Origin: a virus
Length of the DNA: 64,000 bases
Reading direction: 5' to 3' (one strand)
IMG/VR virus record: IMGVR_UViG_3300032286_000925
Location: 1-64,000 of that record
A program made the position numbers and the translations under genes. Below are positions 1 through 8,225 of this stretch, in pieces. Each line of letters opens with the position of its first letter. Position 1 is the first letter of the stretch. The notes below the pieces were generated by a model. The model was given only the letters and a program-made list of their open reading frames with translations. It searched no databases and was not told the DNA's origin.

Positions 1-182
1 GTGTCTGCCCTTGCCTAGCCCTTGCCTAGCCCTTGCCTAGTGTCTGCCCTTGCCTAGCCCTTGCCTAGTGTCTGCCCTTGCCTAGCCCTTGCCTAGCCCT
101 TGCCTAGTGTCTGCCCTTGCCTAGCCCTTGCCTAGTGTCTGCCCTTGCCTAGCCCTTGCCTAGCCCTTGCCTAGTGTCTGCC
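1..182. repeat. 11-bp tandem repeat array with higher-order pattern
   Basis: The unit CCCTTGCCTAG is repeated without variation in blocks of 3, 2, 3, 2 and 3 copies, separated by the hexamer TGTCTG, giving a higher-order period of about 67 bp. The array may continue left of the window. An 11-bp unit places each copy on nearly the same face of the helix, as expected for a protein-binding array. The large terminase gene lies 500 bp away, so a packaging or terminal site is a reasonable but unproven guess; a replication iteron is an alternative. Confidence 0.9.
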
Positions 183-332
183 TTAGCTGCCCTCTAAATA
201 GTGTCTAATTTGATAACAAAAGCGTTATAAACTTTATGAGATAAATACCTAAATGAACTTGACTAATCCCCAAAAAGTAGTAATCTATAAGTAGTTAGAT
301 AAAAGTCTAACTAAACAAATGAAAGGTAAAAA

Positions 333-602
333 ATGAGCAACAGCAAAAAGTTTGTAGTCAAGGACTACATCACATACACAGCAACAGGTTGTAAGGGTTT
401 AGGTTTTGCTTGTGAGTATGAGAACTGCCAGAACCAAGCAACAAGCGAACTATTGAACGACTCCACTCACGCCTTTATCCTAGCCCTATGCGACACCTGC
501 CTAAACTCTGTCCTAGAACTAATCCCAACCAGTCAATACAGAGAACAGGCTTGTTTCGATTGCTGTGCAGGTGCAACACCTTGTGGAGCAACAGGCGAAT
601 AG
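333..602 (+). CDS. small Cys-rich putative zinc-binding protein
   Basis: 89 aa. A GAAAGG ribosome site sits 7 nt before the ATG. Seven cysteines occur in spaced pairs (C-x6-C-x5-C near the N-terminus, C-x2-C in the middle, C-x2-C-C near the end), which suggests metal binding. It is the only plus-strand gene in the first 36 kb and is followed by a strong intrinsic terminator. Function not recognised. Confidence 0.75.
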   Translation: MSNSKKFVVKDYITYTATGCKGLGFACEYENCQNQATSELLNDSTHAFILALCDTCLNSVLELIPTSQYREQACFDCCAGATPCGATGE

Positions 603-616
603 CCTAAAAAATAAAT

Positions 617-648
617 AACTCCCCTAGCAATAGGGGAGTTATTTTTTT
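617..648 (+). terminator. intrinsic terminator
   Basis: A perfect hairpin AACTCCCCTA / TAGGGGAGTT with a short loop is followed by a run of seven T, directly after the plus-strand gene. The terminase gene converges on it from the other side. Confidence 0.9.
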
Positions 649-686
649 ATGCCAACGGCTAAGCCTAACGGCTAGGCAACGGCTTA

Positions 687-2096
687 CTACCTAACTCTAA
701 AGATACTACCCCCACGCTTGCCATCACCATTACGACCAATGTCTATCTTGCGATTACCTAATGAACGAGCAGTAATCTTACCCCCACTAAATCCCATTGG
801 CGGCTTGATGAGCAGAGCAGTCATCGCGTGAACAAGAGCATCGACTCTATCAGGGGACTTACCCTCACCTGGAATCCAAGAATACATTTGACTTTCTAAG
901 TCTGCCAAGAATCCAACATGATGAACACGACCCTGTTCATAAGCAAGGGTTACTGGCTCAGCGCGAAGCGCTTTACCATGTTTAGAGTGAACCTCTAATA
1001 CCTTGATGTTAGGGTCGATAGCATTGATAGCATTGCGAACTAATGCCCCACCCTGATTCACTTCAGCAACTACAGGACAGCCCCATTTGCGAGCCATCTC
1101 AACAACCTTGTTAGCCCATGTTTCAGGGGAACCTAAGACAGATGCATCTTCAAGTACCCAAGCCTGTCTCTTGTATAAGTCTCTGTCTGCAGTAGCAGCA
1201 CAAACAACAATGCCACACTCATCACGAGGGTTCTCGGCTACTGACGGGTCGACACCAATGATACGAAGTGGAGTGCCTAAAGGCATACCTGACTCACGGC
1301 TTCTATCGATAAGCTCTTGAGTCCAGAGAGCGCCCTCGACATCATCGAGCATCTCTCCATAGAGTTCTTGAGCGGCTAGCCTGGTACCAGCATACACACC
1401 GGTTATAGCATCTAGATATGCACTAGATAGGTTGCCTGAGTTATCTAAAGTAGATCCTCTAGTGATCACTACGCGACCAGTCTTAGCTTCTTCAATGAGT
1501 TTATATAATAGTGGGACACGTTTTGGTGTAGTAGTGACTAGGATCCTAGGGTTACGTCCTAAACGAGTACCAACACGAAGGTTATCAAATGCAGTCATAC
1601 CGGCTGCATCAGGAGTCTGCCTCCAAGCGGCTACCTCGTCACCCCAGGCATGAGTGAACTGAGGACCACGAAGTGAGTCAGGCTCATCAGCTGTAAAGCA
1701 TGTAGCAGTATTACCATTAGGCCAGGTAAGTCTTCTTTTAGAGGGTTCATACAAAGGTCTCTCACTAGGGGGAGTAACATTCATGATCCCAGATTCACCT
1801 TCAACGATAACGTCACGCACATCGGCTGCTGTTCTAGCAACAAGAGCAAAACGACGTTGACCTTCAGTTGTATGCCTAGCTTGCTCCCTTACCCACTCGG
1901 CTGCTGTCCTGGTTTTACCAGCACCACGACCTGCTATATATGCCCAGATGGCCCAATCGCCTTCAGGAGCCTGCTGTTCAGGTCTTCCCCAAACAGACCA
2001 GTCCCACAGCAGTGTGTCTGGATCCATTCCGGCTAGGGCCAGAGCCTGCTCTTCAGGACTAAGAAGAGACAGCTGCTCCATCAGACTCTTGGCCAT
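687..2096 (-). CDS. terL: terminase large subunit
   Basis: 469 aa, the ATP-driven DNA packaging motor and nuclease. The Walker A motif GRGAGKT is at about residues 56-62, and a Walker B-like segment (AWGDEVAAW) follows around 150. The C-terminal nuclease domain shows the expected acidic residues, with IIGVDPS near 280, VVAEVNQGG near 345 and DRVDALVHA near 415. Length is normal for the family. Its ATG overlaps the stop of the upstream gene (TAATG), so the two are translationally coupled. The likely small subunit lies about 30 kb away, which is unusual. Confidence 0.93.
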   Translation of the reverse strand: MAKSLMEQLSLLSPEEQALALAGMDPDTLLWDWSVWGRPEQQAPEGDWAIWAYIAGRGAGKTRTAAEWVREQARHTTEGQRRFALVARTAADVRDVIVEGESGIMNVTPPSERPLYEPSKRRLTWPNGNTATCFTADEPDSLRGPQFTHAWGDEVAAWRQTPDAAGMTAFDNLRVGTRLGRNPRILVTTTPKRVPLLYKLIEEAKTGRVVITRGSTLDNSGNLSSAYLDAITGVYAGTRLAAQELYGEMLDDVEGALWTQELIDRSRESGMPLGTPLRIIGVDPSVAENPRDECGIVVCAATADRDLYKRQAWVLEDASVLGSPETWANKVVEMARKWGCPVVAEVNQGGALVRNAINAIDPNIKVLEVHSKHGKALRAEPVTLAYEQGRVHHVGFLADLESQMYSWIPGEGKSPDRVDALVHAMTALLIKPPMGFSGGKITARSLGNRKIDIGRNGDGKRGGSIFRVR

Positions 2097-2602
2097 TAGT
2101 CAACTAACTGAACGTTAGGATCACCATCAAAGATTGCCTCAGCGGTTATCCTATCCATGTGCCCACTAATGGTTAAACCACGATCTCTCTGAAACTTAGC
2201 AACGGCTACAGAAGTAAGGTCTCCATATGATCCAGGACGATCACGGGTTCCCTCTGAGTAACCAAGCTCTCCCAGCCTGCGCTGTAAGTGGTAGACACTA
2301 AGAGACTTAGTCTGATTGTTTTGCTTAAACACCAAAGCTGATATCAATACATCATCACGCTCTCCAAAACCAACGACGGCTGGGCCAGCAGGCTCAGGCA
2401 TAGCTTCTCGAACGGCTTCAATGTCTACTTTTTGTGGTATTCCTCTAATCACCTCAGAGGCTAATTTAGGTGTTATTGGAGGAACAGGTGTAGCTTCTAG
2501 TGTAGAGTCGTTGACGTTAGTAAGGTTAGAATCTACAACATCTTCAACGGCTTCAGGAGTGTTTAGTTCTTCTGGAGTTGGGGTTAGATCTTGATTGTCC
2601 AT
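2096..2602 (-). CDS. peptidoglycan-binding-domain protein upstream of terminase
   Basis: 168 aa. The first about 90 residues are acidic, Pro/Thr-rich and probably disordered. The last about 70 resemble a PG_binding_1 fold, with pattern LQRRLGELGY, then VAKFQRDRGL and ITAEAIF. Such domains usually anchor cell-wall hydrolases, but no catalytic domain is present. It is coupled to the terminase by overlap. A virion role or a role helping a separate lysin is possible. Confidence 0.75.
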   Translation of the reverse strand: MDNQDLTPTPEELNTPEAVEDVVDSNLTNVNDSTLEATPVPPITPKLASEVIRGIPQKVDIEAVREAMPEPAGPAVVGFGERDDVLISALVFKQNNQTKSLSVYHLQRRLGELGYSEGTRDRPGSYGDLTSVAVAKFQRDRGLTISGHMDRITAEAIFDGDPNVQLVD

Positions 2603-2618
2603 ATTAATATCCTATCGG

Positions 2619-2789
2619 TTAGGCTCGCTGAGCGAGGAGAGAAGAAACAACCGCGGACAATCCTAATGCTAGAATCAAACCGAGGTTAGCTGGGGAAACG
2701 ATAGCGACAATGATGTCAACTACCGCAAGGGCAACAGCAATAACAGCTGGCCAAACAATATCTTTTAATCTAAGGAACCAAAGGGGCAT
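2619..2789 (-). CDS. small two-TM membrane protein, holin-like
   Basis: 56 aa (MPLWFLRLKD start). Two hydrophobic segments (about residues 11-31 and 35-53) are separated by a short SPAN turn, and the C-terminus is short and charged. It starts 3 nt after the stop of the upstream membrane gene. Size, topology and position near an NlpC/P60 hydrolase suit a holin or membrane accessory, but this is inference. Confidence 0.7.
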   Translation of the reverse strand: MPLWFLRLKDIVWPAVIAVALAVVDIIVAIVSPANLGLILALGLSAVVSSLLAQRA

Positions 2790-2792
2790 GTC

Positions 2793-3029
2793 TTACTTTC
2801 TTTTTGTAGGGGTTGGGATAGGGCCATAGCTGTCTTCAAGATTCTTAGGTGCAACTACGCCAAGTAACGGTTGGGGATCAGTATCATCCCCGCTGTCTAG
2901 ATGTTCGATATGACCATAATCATTTTGATGCAAGAGCAGGTATAGCCAGTATGCGAATAATAGCCCAAATACAGCTACCACGGCTAACACGGCTACCAAG
3001 CCAAGTATCCAAATTATAAAATCAAACAT
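2793..3029 (-). CDS. small single-TM membrane protein
   Basis: 78 aa. One long hydrophobic helix (about residues 3-33) is followed by a hydrophilic, Asp/Pro-rich tail ending TPTKRK. It forms a pair with the downstream 56-aa membrane protein. No family recognised; a lysis accessory role is plausible from context only. Confidence 0.7.
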   Translation of the reverse strand: MFDFIIWILGLVAVLAVVAVFGLLFAYWLYLLLHQNDYGHIEHLDSGDDTDPQPLLGVVAPKNLEDSYGPIPTPTKRK

Positions 3030-3084
3030 ATAAGTCTCCGTACTTATGTAATTTAAATCCTACCATAATTAGCAGTAGATAATA

Positions 3085-3114
3085 AAAGAAACCCCCCGGT
3101 TTCCCGGGGGGCTC
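3085..3114 (-). terminator. intrinsic terminator after the NlpC/P60 gene
   Basis: On the minus strand, a GCCCCCCGG / CCGGGGGGT hairpin with an AAA loop is followed by TTTCTTTT. It separates the NlpC/P60 unit from the membrane protein pair. Confidence 0.9.
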
Positions 3115-3151
3115 TTGTAAAGACATGTAAGCAGCTTACAGCTGTTCCACC

Positions 3152-3724
3152 TTAACTTGCCTGTCTAATAACACGAACGTAACGGATTTGACTATGCTTA
3201 TAGTTAGTCAACGGTTCAATAATAGTTGTTCCTGATCCGTAGTTAGCATTAATGATTTTACCATTGCCGATATATATTCCGGAATGGTAGAAGCTGGTAG
3301 ATCCATTGTATGCAAATACAACGATATCCCCAACGTTAGGGTTAGATACTCGGCTACCCAGATGGGCTTGTTTATTAGCAGAGTGTGGGAGGGTTATACC
3401 GAACTGTTTATAAGTCCAGCGAACCATCCCAGAACAGTCCCACCCCCTCGTTGACGAGCCAGAGAAAACATAAGATGTTCTTCCGACGCGTGTCTTGAGG
3501 TACTTGACTAGCAGAGTCATTCGTGCATAGTTTCTAATCTCTTTTGAGTTAGATGTTTTTTGCATGAACTTTAGTTCTGCTGTAGTTGACAGCTTTGGTT
3601 TTACAATAGCCGTAGATGTTTCTGCTGTTTTCGCTACTTGATTTTTAGATGCAATAGCTGCAGAAGCTGAGCATCCAGCAACGGTTAATACCATTGCTAC
3701 TAGTAATGTTGCGAACTTTTTCAT
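3152..3724 (-). CDS. lipoprotein-type NlpC/P60 peptidoglycan endopeptidase
   Basis: 190 aa. The N-terminus is a signal peptide with a lipobox (TVAGC, Cys18). A Ser/Thr-rich linker leads to the NlpC/P60 domain, with catalytic Cys97 in WDCSGMV and His147 in FYHSGIYIG. These enzymes cut stem-peptide bonds of peptidoglycan. A lipoprotein signal is unusual for a phage lysin and predicts surface anchoring after export. The gene has its own promoter with a palindrome just downstream and its own terminator, so it is regulated separately. The ribosome site is AGGAAAGG. Confidence 0.88.
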   Translation of the reverse strand: MKKFATLLVAMVLTVAGCSASAAIASKNQVAKTAETSTAIVKPKLSTTAELKFMQKTSNSKEIRNYARMTLLVKYLKTRVGRTSYVFSGSSTRGWDCSGMVRWTYKQFGITLPHSANKQAHLGSRVSNPNVGDIVVFAYNGSTSFYHSGIYIGNGKIINANYGSGTTIIEPLTNYKHSQIRYVRVIRQAS

Positions 3725-3790
3725 TGGCGACCTACCTTTCCTGTTATGAATTGAGTTAGTACTCGGTCGTTATTGGTTGGGTTCTCCCAT

Positions 3791-3847
3791 ATACCTGCCG
3801 GTGCAGGTATCCCATAATTTTACACCATTACGGGTGCTTTTTGTCAA
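3791..3847 (-). promoter_or_regulatory. promoter and palindromic operator of the NlpC/P60 gene
   Basis: On the minus strand TTGACA (3842-3847) and an extended -10 TGTAAAAT (TAAAAT at 3817-3822) are 19 bp apart. Just downstream, 3791-3810 is a perfect 8-4-8 palindrome (ATACCTGC...GCAGGTAT). It lies at the transcription start or in the leader, the usual place for a repressor operator; a leader hairpin is the alternative. Confidence 0.65.
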
Positions 3848-3869
3848 ATCAAGAGCAGTTTTGTACGAA

Positions 3870-4100
3870 TTACATACCTAAGCCAATAGCAACAGCTTGC
3901 TTAAACCGCATAAAATCGGGCATGTCGGCTAGGCTAATCTTAGATCCTAAAGAGTTAATATCCATATTTAAGGTTATTAAGGTGTTTTGAGAATCGGTGG
4001 TTGGGTCATATTTACCTACCACATATAGGTCATATAGGTTCATTATGTTTGTATAAGCTTCAGTCTCATCGGTGGTTAGCCCACTTGGTATTTGGTGCAT
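3870..4100 (-). CDS. hypothetical small protein
   Basis: 76 aa with an AAGGAG ribosome site. A minus-strand TACAAT box lies about 25 nt upstream. Mixed, soluble composition with no recognisable motif. It separates the lysis-type genes from the cassette array. Confidence 0.6.
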   Translation of the reverse strand: MHQIPSGLTTDETEAYTNIMNLYDLYVVGKYDPTTDSQNTLITLNMDINSLGSKISLADMPDFMRFKQAVAIGLGM

Positions 4101-4149
4101 GGTTCTCCTTAGTTATATTCTATTGTACCGCACTTTTCCTACAACTCTT

Positions 4150-4236
4150 AACATATAAGAAACCGCGTAGCGGCATTTAGCTGAGCGAAGCGAAGCAATT
4201 GTGCAAGACGGCGAAGCCGGCTTGCCAGCTGCGAAG
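4150..4236. repeat. cluster of tiny GCGAAGC-centred palindromes
   Basis: No gene is present. Several short inverted repeats with a GAA-type core follow one another: CCGCGTAGCGG, GAGCGAAGC, ACGGCGAAGCCG and GCTGCGAAGCAGC. They sit between the last ordinary gene and the first copy of the cassette element. Confidence 0.6.
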
Positions 4237-4310
4237 CAGCGAATTCTGATTTTTATTAATTGTTTTACGCACCTAAACCCTAGCCTTTCGGCTAGGGCTA
4301 GGCTGACTAA

Positions 4311-4532
4311 CTAATCTCTAAGTGCTCTCAAAGCCCAGATGAAACTAGCAAGGATTAGGGTGATTAGGACACAAGTTACGCCATACCAAGCGGTGTATTG
4401 TTCTAGGGCATAGGTGTTCTCGTATACTTGCCACTCGTAGTCGTATCGCTTTACAAGCATTATAGAGATTATGGCAGACATTCCAAGAGATAAGAATAGT
4501 GCTACACGGGTGATGAATAGTGAAAGGTTCAT
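4311..4532 (-). CDS. small two-TM membrane protein (paralogue A)
   Basis: 73 aa. Two hydrophobic segments flank a Tyr-rich loop (YALEQYTAW), and the protein ends ALRALRD. It is clearly a paralogue of the protein at 6038-6259: both begin MNLSL.ITR.ALF, share VLITL..ASF, and end in RD. It is the last cassette of the array. A membrane role is certain only by topology. Confidence 0.75.
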   Translation of the reverse strand: MNLSLFITRVALFLSLGMSAIISIMLVKRYDYEWQVYENTYALEQYTAWYGVTCVLITLILASFIWALRALRD

Positions 4533-4725
4533 TGGAACTCCTGATAGTAGTTAGGTGATGCTAGGCAGAGGTTTCCACCTAAGACAAGTATGGCAGTTGT
4601 TAGAAAGTAAGTCAAACTTAGAAATACGGCGGCGTTTTATTTTTTAATTGCGAACCTAATTCTGATCTATTAATTGTTTTACCGTGCCTAACCCCTAACC
4701 TTTCGGCTAGGGGCTAGGTTAGGGA

Positions 4726-4950
4726 TTACTTGCGTTTCCAAATAATCGGTGCTAAGGCAAAGAATAGGCTGGCAACTCCACCTATCCATAAGCCGTCTAG
4801 GGCAACGCCTAACGCTGTGTTTGTCGGCTCTGCTCCATTGGCAACCAATAGGGCATAGATTAGGACATAAACCGCGGCTATTGCTGGCGTAAGGATTATG
4901 CTGGCAAGTAGTCGGCGAGCAACTACAACTGATTTTCTTGGTTGGTTCAT
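4726..4950 (-). CDS. small two-TM membrane protein
   Basis: 74 aa. A basic N-terminus (RKSVVVARR) leads into two hydrophobic helices (about 13-37 and 48-69) and ends WKRK. The ribosome site is AAGGAGAA. It is a stand-alone cassette with its own promoter (TTGACT near 4990 is not clear) and a GAAA-loop hairpin. Function unknown. Confidence 0.7.
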   Translation of the reverse strand: MNQPRKSVVVARRLLASIILTPAIAAVYVLIYALLVANGAEPTNTALGVALDGLWIGGVASLFFALAPIIWKRK

Positions 4951-5031
4951 TTTTGTTCTCCTTGTTATCGGTGTTGCTGGTTGGGGGTTGCCTAACCCTG
5001 CCTATTGCTAGACAGGGCTAGGCTGTAAAAC

Positions 5032-5244
5032 TTAGTTGCTCTTGTTCTCTGGTAGTTCTGTCCACCTAGTCCAAGTTTTAGGCAACTCTCCTAAGTTCAC
5101 TGCTGTTTCACCGTGTCCTAGACAAGTGAACATTTCAGGGTCGGTTAGTGAACTCCACAAGACGCTATCGGCTGACTTATCGCAAGACAAGACATCGCAA
5201 CGGTGTCTGGTTGTTGTGGTTAGTTTTGTTGTAAATAACTCCAT
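5032..5244 (-). CDS. small Cys/His protein
   Basis: 70 aa starting at the ATG after AGGTGATTACT (a GTG 9 nt upstream is possible). C-x4-C near residue 17 and C-x2-H near 41 suggest one metal site. A promoter with TTGACT and CAAACT at 17 bp lies near 5285-5315. Confidence 0.6.
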   Translation of the reverse strand: MELFTTKLTTTTRHRCDVLSCDKSADSVLWSSLTDPEMFTCLGHGETAVNLGELPKTWTRWTELPENKSN

Positions 5245-5417
5245 AGTAATCACCTACTTTCTACGGGCATACCCGTAGTTCTAGTTTGCCAGAGTATAAG
5301 ACATAAGTCAAACACCTAGCCGTGCGGCGTTTTATTTTTTAATTGCGAACCTAATTCTGATCTATTAATTGTTTTACGGCACTAACCCCTAACCTTTCGG
5401 CTAGGGGCTAGGGCTGC

Positions 5418-5597
5418 TTAGGGCTTAGTTCCAAACTTCCAAAACTTTTTTCTAATCCAAAAAGTCCCGTGTGTTCGGCAGAACACCTTGTGCTTACAAG
5501 GAACTAAAACTAAAGTTCCGTTGTCTTTTGGCTCTTTGACTAGTCCCCTTGCGAATAGTTCGGCTTGCTCGGCATCGCCTTTTTGCTCTATAAACAT
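5418..5597 (-). CDS. hypothetical small basic protein
   Basis: 59 aa (MFIEQKGDAE start) with AGGAGAA upstream of the ATG. The C-terminal half is basic and aromatic, with C-x-H and C-x2-H pairs (PCKHKVFCRTHG) that could bind a metal, and ends WIRKKFWKFGTKP. It occupies a complete cassette between two hairpins. Confidence 0.65.
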   Translation of the reverse strand: MFIEQKGDAEQAELFARGLVKEPKDNGTLVLVPCKHKVFCRTHGTFWIRKKFWKFGTKP

Positions 5598-5668
5598 AGT
5601 TCTCCTTGTTATCGGTGTTGCTGGTTGGGGGTTGCCTAACCCTGCCTTTCGGCAGGGCTAGGCTGGGA

Positions 5669-5851
5669 TTAGTCCTCTATTGGTGTAGTTATACAAGGAC
5701 AGTTTACGCTAGTGCCTTTACAACAAGGGCAGTCTTTATTGTCCTTACGCCACATAAGGTCGTCCATACACTTCAAGCAAGGCCAGTCGGTAGTTGAGAT
5801 ACAACCTCCAAGTTTGGAACAAACAGTTTCGTCATACTTACAACAGGGCAT
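5669..5851 (-). CDS. very Cys-rich small protein
   Basis: 60 aa with 11 cysteines, including CC, C-x2-C and C-x-C-C groups, so probably a structural zinc or metallothionein-like protein. AGGAG lies 7 nt upstream of the ATG. Cassette gene; function unknown. Confidence 0.65.
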   Translation of the reverse strand: MPCCKYDETVCSKLGGCISTTDWPCLKCMDDLMWRKDNKDCPCCKGTSVNCPCITTPIED

Positions 5852-6037
5852 AACAACTCCTAGTTAGTTTTGGTATCAGGATTTTCCCTGACGGGTTCAG
5901 TCTTTCACACTTCAGCGTAAGGGTCAAGTCTAGGTGGTGAGCAATGGTTATATATCCAATTGCGAACCTAATTCTGATCTATTAATTGTTTTACGCCACT
6001 AACCCCTAACCTTTCGGCTAGGGGCTAGGCTGACTAA

Positions 6038-6259
6038 CTAATCTCTAAACGCTGTCCAAATCCAAGCGAAACTGGCAATGGCTAGGGTGATTAGAACCCA
6101 AGAAACGGCAGTCCAAGTTGTGTAGTGGTCTAGGGCATAGGTGCTGTTATAGATGTCCCATTGGTATTCGTATTCCTTAGCAAGTTTTAGTGAGATTACG
6201 GCAGACAAGCAGATAGAGACGAATAGTGCTGAACGGGTGATGATAAGTGATAGGTTCAT
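6038..6259 (-). CDS. small two-TM membrane protein (paralogue B)
   Basis: 73 aa, the same length and topology as the protein at 4311-4532 and identical at roughly half the positions by eye. The AGGAGTTCTA ribosome region is also similar in both. This indicates that whole cassettes were duplicated and then diverged. Confidence 0.75.
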   Translation of the reverse strand: MNLSLIITRSALFVSICLSAVISLKLAKEYEYQWDIYNSTYALDHYTTWTAVSWVLITLAIASFAWIWTAFRD

Positions 6260-6449
6260 TAGAACTCCTACTAGTAGTTAGGTGGTGCTTGGATAGATAC
6301 GCTATCCAATACAATTATGGCATAGTCGTAAGTGATTAGTCAAATAGGAATGCCGAGCAGCTTTATATTTTTAATTGAGCTTCTAATTCTGATCTATTAA
6401 TTGTTTTACGCGCCTAAACCCTAGCCTTTCGGCTAGGGCTAGGCTGGGA

Positions 6450-6710
6450 TTAGAACGGAACTGATAGTCCTAACCTGCCTTGTAGTTTCTCCACTTCCTT
6501 TTTGAGTAAGTGTAGTTCTAGGCTGTTGTATGGTTGTAGGGCATAGTTGTTTATCAACTCGCCGCAGTCGTGGCAAGCAAACCCTTTCAACACAGGTTCG
6601 CCATTTGGGTATCTAATGCTAAGTCCGTAGGCATTGGCAGACAACTCTCCACTTGGGTTTCCACAGGAACAGAACACTAGGTTCATTTGGTATGGTGCTA
6701 GTTCAGTCAT
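6450..6710 (-). CDS. small zinc-ribbon-like protein
   Basis: 86 aa from the ATG that follows AAGGAGAGTGATTACT. C-x-C near residue 14 and C-x2-C near 46 (FACHDCGEL) suggest a zinc ribbon, and a short helix rich in Leu/Lys follows. Cassette gene. Confidence 0.65.
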   Translation of the reverse strand: MTELAPYQMNLVFCSCGNPSGELSANAYGLSIRYPNGEPVLKGFACHDCGELINNYALQPYNSLELHLLKKEVEKLQGRLGLSVPF

Positions 6711-6882
6711 AGTAATCACTCTCCTTATTAGACTTCACAGGTCTATTCTTTCAGTTTATCGGTGCTAAGTCAAACACCTAGCGCGGCGCGTTTATTTTTT
6801 AATTGCGAACCTAATTCTGATTTTATTAATTGTTTTACGGCACTAACCCTGCCTTTCGGCAGGGCTAGGCTCTCGGTGGTGA

Positions 6883-7113
6883 TTACTTCCAAGCACCGAT
6901 AACTTTCATCAACTCGTTTGGAGTGGTCTTGAGTTCTCGGCAGAGTGTCGCCATCATTCCTGACGGGATTTGACGCTCTAGGTGGAAATAACGGCTAAGG
7001 CTGGACTTCTGTAAGCCTGTAGCGATAGCGAACTGATTTAGGGACTTGTAGCCTAGTTTGGTGTATCTTGCGACAAACCAATTCCAAGCCGTAGCGATTT
7101 GAGTTTTACTCAT
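6883..7113 (-). CDS. Xre-like helix-turn-helix protein
   Basis: 76 aa. Residues about 22-70 fit the lambda-repressor-like HTH fold: LNQFAIATGL, then SSLSRYFHLERQIPS, then a final helix ending PNELMKVIG. It is one of only a few obvious DNA-binding proteins in the array and a candidate to bind the repeated intergenic element (inference). Promoter TTGACT/AATACT lies near 7210-7240. Confidence 0.75.
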   Translation of the reverse strand: MSKTQIATAWNWFVARYTKLGYKSLNQFAIATGLQKSSLSRYFHLERQIPSGMMATLCRELKTTPNELMKVIGAWK

Positions 7114-7348
7114 TTTGCTCCTTGATTAGTGGATAGGTTGGGGGCTGAGTGGTTAGGCAAGGCTTCGCAACTGAGCCTAACCACTCACGCTATTTAGTTG
7201 TGGGTCTAGTATTTCAGGTAATCGGTGATTAGTCAAATAGCAAGTAAGGCGGCGCGTTTATTTTTTAATTGCGAACCTAATTCTGCTTTTATTAATTGTT
7301 TTACGCCAAAAGCCTAACCCTTTCGGGCTAGGCTCTCGGCACTATGGG

Positions 7349-7696
7349 TTAGAACTCGTTAGCCATTTGAGCCATAAACTCTATGGCTCTAGCGTAGTTC
7401 TCATCAAGGGACAAGGTTTCTCCCCTTGCGTTTGAGCCACCTGTGAAGACGACAGTTCCAACGATAGGGCTAGACGCTCCTAGCATTTCGTAGAAACGAG
7501 TTGCTACCTTGTTGAGTGGTAGCCCCTTGTGTAGCCCTTCATCATCTACCCAGAAATCTAGGGCAGGCTGAATGGTTACGTGGTCAAACCAGTTACCGAT
7601 AGCTGATTTGATAGCGTCTGAAATCTCCACTTCTGGAACTTCAATTCGCTCGGTGGTGTTGTCTGGGCGGACAACTAAAGCGTGAATAGTGTTCAC
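7349..7696 (-). CDS. DUF3846-like protein
   Basis: 115 aa from a GTG preceded by AAGGAA at 7 nt; the longer upstream reading frame has no ribosome site. The order HALVVRPD, then FWVDDEGLHKGLPLNKVATRF, then GTVVFTG and LSLDENYARAIEFM matches the DUF3846 pattern found in phages and plasmids. Function is unknown in the family. Confidence 0.7.
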   Translation of the reverse strand: MNTIHALVVRPDNTTERIEVPEVEISDAIKSAIGNWFDHVTIQPALDFWVDDEGLHKGLPLNKVATRFYEMLGASSPIVGTVVFTGGSNARGETLSLDENYARAIEFMAQMANEF

Positions 7697-7939
7697 GGCA
7701 GTTTCCTTACTACTAGTAGTTTGGCGTTGCTCTGCGGCACTGGCACCCAGCACTCTTACCGAAACAAGACAGAGCAACGCATCAGGGTATTCCCTGACGG
7801 GTTCAGTCTTTCACATTATCGGTGCTAAGTCAAGCACCTAAGTATGCGTGGCGTTTTGTTTTTAATTGAGCTTCTAATTCTGATTTTATTAATTGTTTTA
7901 CGGCACTAACCCTGCCTTTCGGCAGGGCTAGGGCTAAGG

Positions 7940-8209
7940 TTAGAAGGCTTTGATAGCCTCGCCAAGAGTTCCAAACTCTAGGAACTCACTCAGTTCTTTA
8001 ATTCCGTCTGGTGTTGCTAGTCGGATTGTATAGCGTGAGCAACTTCGGTCAGCAACGTGTTCGCTGGTTATGAACTTCCAGCCGTTCTCGTGGGGGGTCA
8101 GAGTTTCCCAATAGACTTCAGAGTTCCAGAATTTCATCGTGGTTTCACTAAACCAATTTTGATTGTTCTTGATGATTTCCTGCCACTCTTGGCTTTCTTT
8201 GTTTGTCAT
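7940..8209 (-). CDS. hypothetical small protein with structured leader
   Basis: 89 aa from the ATG after AGGAGAAAA. Soluble with many aromatic residues; no domain recognised. The mRNA leader (8210-8317) contains two strong hairpins, unlike most cassettes. Confidence 0.65.
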   Translation of the reverse strand: MTNKESQEWQEIIKNNQNWFSETTMKFWNSEVYWETLTPHENGWKFITSEHVADRSCSRYTIRLATPDGIKELSEFLEFGTLGEAIKAF

Positions 8210-8225
8210 TTTTCTCCTAGTCGGT

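Noticed and set aside
6414-6443. Calling the cassette hairpins ordinary intrinsic terminators
   Set aside because: No T-run follows in the transcribed direction; they may be U-less terminators, mRNA 3'-end guards or processing sites, so they are described only as hairpins within the array.
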